Below are positions 5,954 through 8,813 of a DNA stretch of 8,813 bases, in pieces. Position numbers and translations under genes: made by a program. Origin of the DNA: Bacteroidales bacterium (GTDB lineage Bacteria > Bacteroidota > Bacteroidia > Bacteroidales > UBA932); NCBI GenBank assembly GCA_016303175.1, contig JAEDMF010000065.1:1-8813 (forward strand). The letters run 5' to 3'. The notes under the pieces were generated by a model. That model ran no database searches and was not told where the DNA came from. It was given only the letters and a program-made list of their open reading frames with translations. Position 1 is the stretch's first letter; each line of letters starts with the position of its first letter.

Positions 5954-6352
5954 ATGCAGAGCATGAAAATTACAAACGCCCTTGGAAGACGTAAATCAGC
6001 AGTTGCTCGTGTTTACATTACCGCCGGTAAAGGTGAGATCGTAATCAACGGTCGTCCCCTCAATGATTACTTCAAGGAGGAGTCCCTCCAGTACATCGCC
6101 GCACAGGCATTCGAAGTAAGCGGTACTGTAGGTCAGTTTGACGTGAAGGCCAACCTCGACGGTGGCGGAATCAAAGGTCAGGCTGAGGCGCTGCGTCTGG
6201 GCATTGCCCGCGCGCTTTGCGAGGTGGACAAAGACGCTTACCGTCCCGCCCTCAAGGCTGCAGGCTTGCTTACACGTGATGCCAGAGAGGTGGAGCGTAA
6301 GAAACCCGGTCAGCCCGGTGCACGTCGTCGCTTCCAGTTCTCCAAACGTTAG
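5954..6352 (+). CDS. rpsI: 30S ribosomal protein S9
   Basis: S9 belongs to the small-subunit head. The 132 residues begin MQSMKITNALGRRKSAVARV, and the C terminus ERKKPGQPGARRRFQFSKR is the classic tail whose last arginine touches the P-site tRNA. The central LDGGGIKGQAEALRLGIARAL is the other conserved block. Two in-frame ATGs are possible (5954 and 5963). The first leaves a 2-bp gap to rplM; the second gives an N terminus closer to relatives. There is no Shine-Dalgarno to decide, and translational coupling to rplM is likely. It is followed by an unusually long 210-bp gap before rpsB. Confidence 0.96.
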   Translation: MQSMKITNALGRRKSAVARVYITAGKGEIVINGRPLNDYFKEESLQYIAAQAFEVSGTVGQFDVKANLDGGGIKGQAEALRLGIARALCEVDKDAYRPALKAAGLLTRDAREVERKKPGQPGARRRFQFSKR

Positions 6353-6562
6353 TCTGATTTATTTCACTTTCGCTGTTACGGGTTCAAATCCCGGAGATTT
6401 CCGCTGGTGCGAACCACCGACAACTACCCCCGGATTGCCCGCGACGCATCAATCTTCAGGACCGGCCGTTGGTAGTTACCTGTCAAGATGAAAATTTTCC
6501 CGCCTGACAATAAGGCAAACGTCAGGAAAGGGACATTATTAACAAGTTAAAAATTAACTGAA
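6353..6562 (+). promoter_or_regulatory. Structured rpsI-rpsB intergenic region, candidate S2 leader
   Basis: This 210-nt gap contains no gene and no TAnnTTTG promoter box, so rpsB is probably read through from rplM-rpsI. It is rich in inverted repeats: CGGG-TTCAAAT-CCCG (6379-6393), TGGT-GCGA-ACCA (6405-6416, GNRA-type loop), AACTACC (6422-6428) with GGTAGTT (6471-6477) enclosing GATTG/CAATC (6433-6437, 6450-6454), CCTGAC (6503-6508) with GTCAGG (6521-6526), and AGTTAA-AAA-TTAACT (6545-6559) right before the ATG. In E. coli, S2 represses rpsB-tsf through a structured leader; a similar role here is inference. No U-run follows any stem, so these are not typical terminators. It could also hold an RNA processing site. 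Confidence 0.5.
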
Positions 6563-7483
6563 ATGCCTAGAACAAATTTCCAAGAATTGCTTGATGCAGG
6601 TGTTCACTTCGGACACATGGCTCGCAAGTGGAATCCTAAGATGGCCCCTTACATTTTCGACCAGAAAAACGGAATCCACATCATTGACCTGCATAAAAGT
6701 ATAGTAAAGATCGACGAGGCTGCCGCCGTATGCAAGCAGCTCGCCCGTTCAGGCCGCAAGATTCTCTTTGTGGCCACCAAAAAACAGGCAAAGGACGTTG
6801 TTGCCGAGAAGGCAGCAGCCGTAGGAATGCCTTTCGTGACTGAGCGCTGGCCCGGTGGAATGCTCACAAACTTCCAGACCATACGCAAGGCCATCAAGAA
6901 AATGAACACCATCGACAAGATGATTGAGGACGGCACCTTCGACACACTTGCAAAGCGTGAGCGTCTTCAGGTAACCCGTCAGAGGGCTAAGCTTGAGAAG
7001 AACCTCGGTTCCATCAAGGACATGAGCCGTCTCCCGACCGCAATCTTCGTTATCGACGTGCAGAAGGAAATCAATGCAGTGAAAGAGGCAAACCGCCTCA
7101 GCATCCCCGTAATCGCTATGGTTGATACTTGCTGCGACCCCACTCCTATTGATTACGTAATTCCTGCAAATGACGACGCTACAAAGAGCATCGCCGTCAT
7201 TATGGATGCCATCTGCGCCGCTATCAACGAAGGCCTTGAAGAGCGCAAGCTCGAGAAGGACAAAGAGGCTGCCGAGACTGCTGAGAACAATGCTTCCGAC
7301 AAGGTTGGAGGTCGTAAACTCCGCGCCCGCAAGGCAAAAGAGGCCGGAGAGGACGCTCCCAAAGCTGAGGAAGAGGCTGCTCCCGCAGCAGAGGAGGCCC
7401 CTGCAGCCGTAGAGGCAGAGGCTCCCGCAGCAGAAGAGACCGCTCAGGCAGAGCCTGCAGCTGAACCCGCTAAAGAAGAATAA
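6563..7483 (+). CDS. rpsB: 30S ribosomal protein S2, with long Ala/Glu-rich C-terminal tail
   Basis: S2 binds late to the small-subunit body near S1 and is needed for initiation. Family blocks run in order: LLDAGVHFGHMARKWNPKMA near the N terminus, FVATKKQAKDVVAEKA, RWPGGMLTNF, RQRAKLEKNLGSI, and VIPANDDATKSI near residue 210. The core ends around 230 (GLEERKLEKDKEA). The remaining roughly 75 residues are low-complexity, built from Ala, Glu and Pro with one basic patch (GGRKLRARKAKEAG). The total of 306 exceeds E. coli S2 (about 240), and I judge the tail longer than in typical Bacteroides S2. It precedes tsf by 4 bp and follows the structured 210-nt gap. There is no visible Shine-Dalgarno. 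Confidence 0.97.
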   Translation: MPRTNFQELLDAGVHFGHMARKWNPKMAPYIFDQKNGIHIIDLHKSIVKIDEAAAVCKQLARSGRKILFVATKKQAKDVVAEKAAAVGMPFVTERWPGGMLTNFQTIRKAIKKMNTIDKMIEDGTFDTLAKRERLQVTRQRAKLEKNLGSIKDMSRLPTAIFVIDVQKEINAVKEANRLSIPVIAMVDTCCDPTPIDYVIPANDDATKSIAVIMDAICAAINEGLEERKLEKDKEAAETAENNASDKVGGRKLRARKAKEAGEDAPKAEEEAAPAAEEAPAAVEAEAPAAEETAQAEPAAEPAKEE

Positions 7484-7487
7484 CATT

Positions 7488-8489
7488 ATGGAAATCAAAG
7501 CTATTGACGTAAAGAAACTCCGTGATCTCACTTCAGCCGGAATGATGGACTGCAAGAAGGCCCTCATCGAGGCAGAAGGCGACTTCGAGCGCGCAAAGGA
7601 GATCATCCGTGAGAAGGGCAAGCTCGTTGCAGAGAAACGTGCTGACCGTACCACCAGCGAGGGCAAATCCATCGCCCTTGTAGATGCTTCAGGCAAGAAA
7701 GCCGTAGTAGTGGCTCTCGGTTGCGAAACCGACTTCGTTGCAAAGAATGCTGATTTCCAGGCACTTGCCGACCAGATTGCCCAGGTTGCCCTGAATGAGT
7801 TCCCCGCAGATGCAGCAGCTCTGCTTGCTTGCACACTTCCCTCAGGCCAGACCGTTGAGGCTGCAATCACCGAGCAGACCGGCAAAACAGGCGAGAAGCA
7901 CTCTCTGGTGAACTACCAGACAGCAACCGCCGAGTATCTCCACGCATACAACCACGTAATCAACGGCAAGCTTTCCGCTGTCGTAGGTTTCAACAAGGTA
8001 GTTCCCGCCGAGCTTGGCAAGGGGGTGGCAATGCAGGTTGCTTCAATGAAGCCCGTATCTGTAAGCGCAGCCGACTGCCCCGCTGAGGTTGTGGAGCAGG
8101 AGAAGACTGTTGCCATCCAGAAGACAAAGGAGGAGCAGATTCAGAGAGCTGTTGACGTTGCCCTCAAGAAAGCAGGCATCAACCCTGCCCATGTGGACAG
8201 CGAGGCTCATATTGAGTCCAATACAGCCAAAGGCTGGCTTACTCCCGAGCAGGCTGAGCAGGCCCGTCAGATTATCAAGACCGAGAGCGAGAAGAAGGCA
8301 GCCAGCCTCAATCCCCAGATGATTGAGCAGATTGCCAACGGTCGTGTCGCCAAGTTCTTCAAGGAGAACACCCTTGAGGAGCAGGAGTACCAGATGTCAG
8401 ACCAGAAAATCTCAGTCAAGGACTATATCAAGTCTGTGGACCCCGAGGCCAAGGTTGTGGTTTTCAAACGCTTCAGCCTCAGCGACTAA
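7488..8489 (+). CDS. tsf: Translation elongation factor Ts
   Basis: EF-Ts releases GDP from EF-Tu so that it can be recharged with GTP. The N-terminal UBA-like part (about 1-40) reads VKKLRDLTSAGMMDCKKAL, followed by the core with the CETDFVAKN motif (TDFV at 81-84), whose Asp-Phe pair disturbs the EF-Tu magnesium site. Two core subdomains and a coiled segment follow, then a C-terminal block (VKDYIKSVDPEAKVVVFKRF). At 333 residues it is longer than the E. coli protein (about 283), in line with other Bacteroidota. It starts 4 bp after rpsB, so the two are co-translated, and a clear terminator lies about 110 bp downstream. Confidence 0.97.
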   Translation: MEIKAIDVKKLRDLTSAGMMDCKKALIEAEGDFERAKEIIREKGKLVAEKRADRTTSEGKSIALVDASGKKAVVVALGCETDFVAKNADFQALADQIAQVALNEFPADAAALLACTLPSGQTVEAAITEQTGKTGEKHSLVNYQTATAEYLHAYNHVINGKLSAVVGFNKVVPAELGKGVAMQVASMKPVSVSAADCPAEVVEQEKTVAIQKTKEEQIQRAVDVALKKAGINPAHVDSEAHIESNTAKGWLTPEQAEQARQIIKTESEKKAASLNPQMIEQIANGRVAKFFKENTLEEQEYQMSDQKISVKDYIKSVDPEAKVVVFKRFSLSD

Positions 8490-8528
8490 GCATTCGGTAC
8501 GGTAGTACAATCAGTACATTGAGTTCTG

Positions 8529-8563
8529 CAAGCCTCTCCAATTTTTAAAGTGTCAACGGCTTG
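8529..8563 (+). other. Weak stem downstream of tsf
   Basis: CAAGCC (8529-8534) and GGCTTG (8558-8563) can form a 6-bp stem with an AT-rich loop in the tsf 3' untranslated region. There is no U-run after it. It may protect the mRNA end or be chance. Nothing else is recognisable between 8490 and 8596. Confidence 0.25.
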
Positions 8564-8596
8564 GATACTTGCAAAACTTGAGCATAATGCACACAG

Positions 8597-8629
8597 GGAA
8601 AACCCTCAATTCGCGGGTTTTCCTTTTTT
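8597..8629 (+). terminator. Rho-independent terminator of the rplM-rpsI-rpsB-tsf block
   Basis: GGAAAACCC (8597-8605) and GGGTTTTCC (8615-8623) form a perfect 9-bp stem with a 9-nt loop, followed by six T (8624-8629). It should end the ribosomal/tsf transcript. The T-run touches the -7 box of the next gene. Confidence 0.9.
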
Positions 8630-8636
8630 AATTTTG
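8629..8636 (+). promoter_or_regulatory. Putative -7 box for the peptidyl-prolyl isomerase gene
   Basis: TAATTTTG matches TAnnTTTG and begins in the last T of the terminator, ending 5 bp before the ATG at 8642. No -33 TTTG is seen at the right distance. If used, the transcript would start at or next to the start codon, or translation begins at the second Met (8654). Confidence 0.3.
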
Positions 8637-8641
8637 AAGGT

Positions 8642-8813
8642 ATGAAACCGATAATGAAAGCCTTGCTGTTTACCGCTCTCATTGTTGCGGGCGCCTGCAA
8701 GGGAAGACAAAAAGAAACAAAGATGGAAGATAAGATGAGCGGTCCCGTAGTGGTTATGGAAACCAATATGGGCACAATGAAAATCAAACTTTACAATGCA
8801 ACTCCCAAACAAA
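8642..8813 (+). CDS. Cyclophilin-type peptidyl-prolyl cis-trans isomerase, lipoprotein, 3' end outside the window
   Basis: The first 57 codons are present. Residues 1-18 are a lipoprotein signal peptide (MKPIMK, hydrophobic ALLFTALIVAGA), with the lipidated cysteine at C19. A short charged linker follows, and then from about 37 the first strands of a cyclophilin domain (VVVMETNMGTMKIKLYNATP), matching the usual 'MGTIKIxLYxxxTP' opening. Such proteins assist folding of periplasmic or outer-membrane proteins. The active-site residues (F/HRVI..F.IQGGD) lie beyond the edge, so activity cannot be judged. A second in-frame ATG (8654) is possible, but the first gives the better signal peptide. The gene begins 13 bp after the terminator T-run, so it is separate from the tsf operon. 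Confidence 0.85.
   Translation, partial: MKPIMKALLFTALIVAGACKGRQKETKMEDKMSGPVVVMETNMGTMKIKLYNATPKQ

Noticed and set aside
6353..6420. Possible intact tRNA gene around the T-arm-like sequence
   Set aside because: No acceptor stem partner, D-arm or anticodon arm could be placed upstream; the preceding bases are the end of rpsI and an AT-rich stretch.
6749..7885. 378-residue open frame on the minus strand
   Set aside because: It is antisense to rpsB and tsf; the Ser/Leu/Cys-rich product is the mirror of the Ala/Glu-rich S2 tail and strongly biased codons.

Overview
The window looks like chromosomal DNA from a member of the Bacteroidales (Bacteroidota). The ribosomal proteins, EF-Ts, SmpB and MiaA read like members of that order (for example, L13 starts DTLSYKT). 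Most genes are preceded by the Bacteroidota -7 promoter element TAnnTTTG, in two cases with a TTTG -33 element 19-20 bp upstream, and none of the starts inspected shows an obvious strong Shine-Dalgarno sequence. I cannot name the genus with confidence.

Layout. Positions 1-534 are AT-rich and gene-poor: a leftward promoter with the first codons of a gene that leaves the window, a decayed fragment resembling a protein kinase N-lobe, and a strong bidirectional terminator. Positions 535-1869 (minus strand) carry two anticodon-loop tRNA modification genes: an unusually short miaA-type dimethylallyltransferase, then queF (preQ0 reductase). Between positions 1870 and 1998, divergent -7 boxes face each way. 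Positions 1999-4926 encode a 975-residue one-chain FAD/Fe-S 2-hydroxyacid dehydrogenase (YdiJ/GlcD-GlcF type) with a young in-frame 36-bp tandem repeat. smpB follows at 4953.

A strong promoter at 5406-5437 starts the translation block rplM (L13, GTG start), rpsI (S9), rpsB (S2) and tsf (EF-Ts), closed by a Rho-independent terminator at 8597-8629. Inside this block a 210-nt gap between rpsI and rpsB is rich in inverted repeats and includes a tRNA T-arm lookalike; it is a candidate ribosomal-protein leader. The window ends inside a lipoprotein cyclophilin-type peptidyl-prolyl isomerase gene.

The genes are mostly housekeeping: tRNA modification (miaA, queF), ribosome rescue (smpB), ribosome structure and elongation (rplM, rpsI, rpsB, tsf), plus a respiratory-type oxidation of a 2-hydroxyacid and envelope protein folding. 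I see no CRISPR array, insertion sequence or intact tRNA/rRNA gene, and no convincing wholly new multi-gene system. The most interesting points are the miaA without its insertion domain, the kinase fragment, the repeat expansion in the dehydrogenase and the rpsI-rpsB leader.
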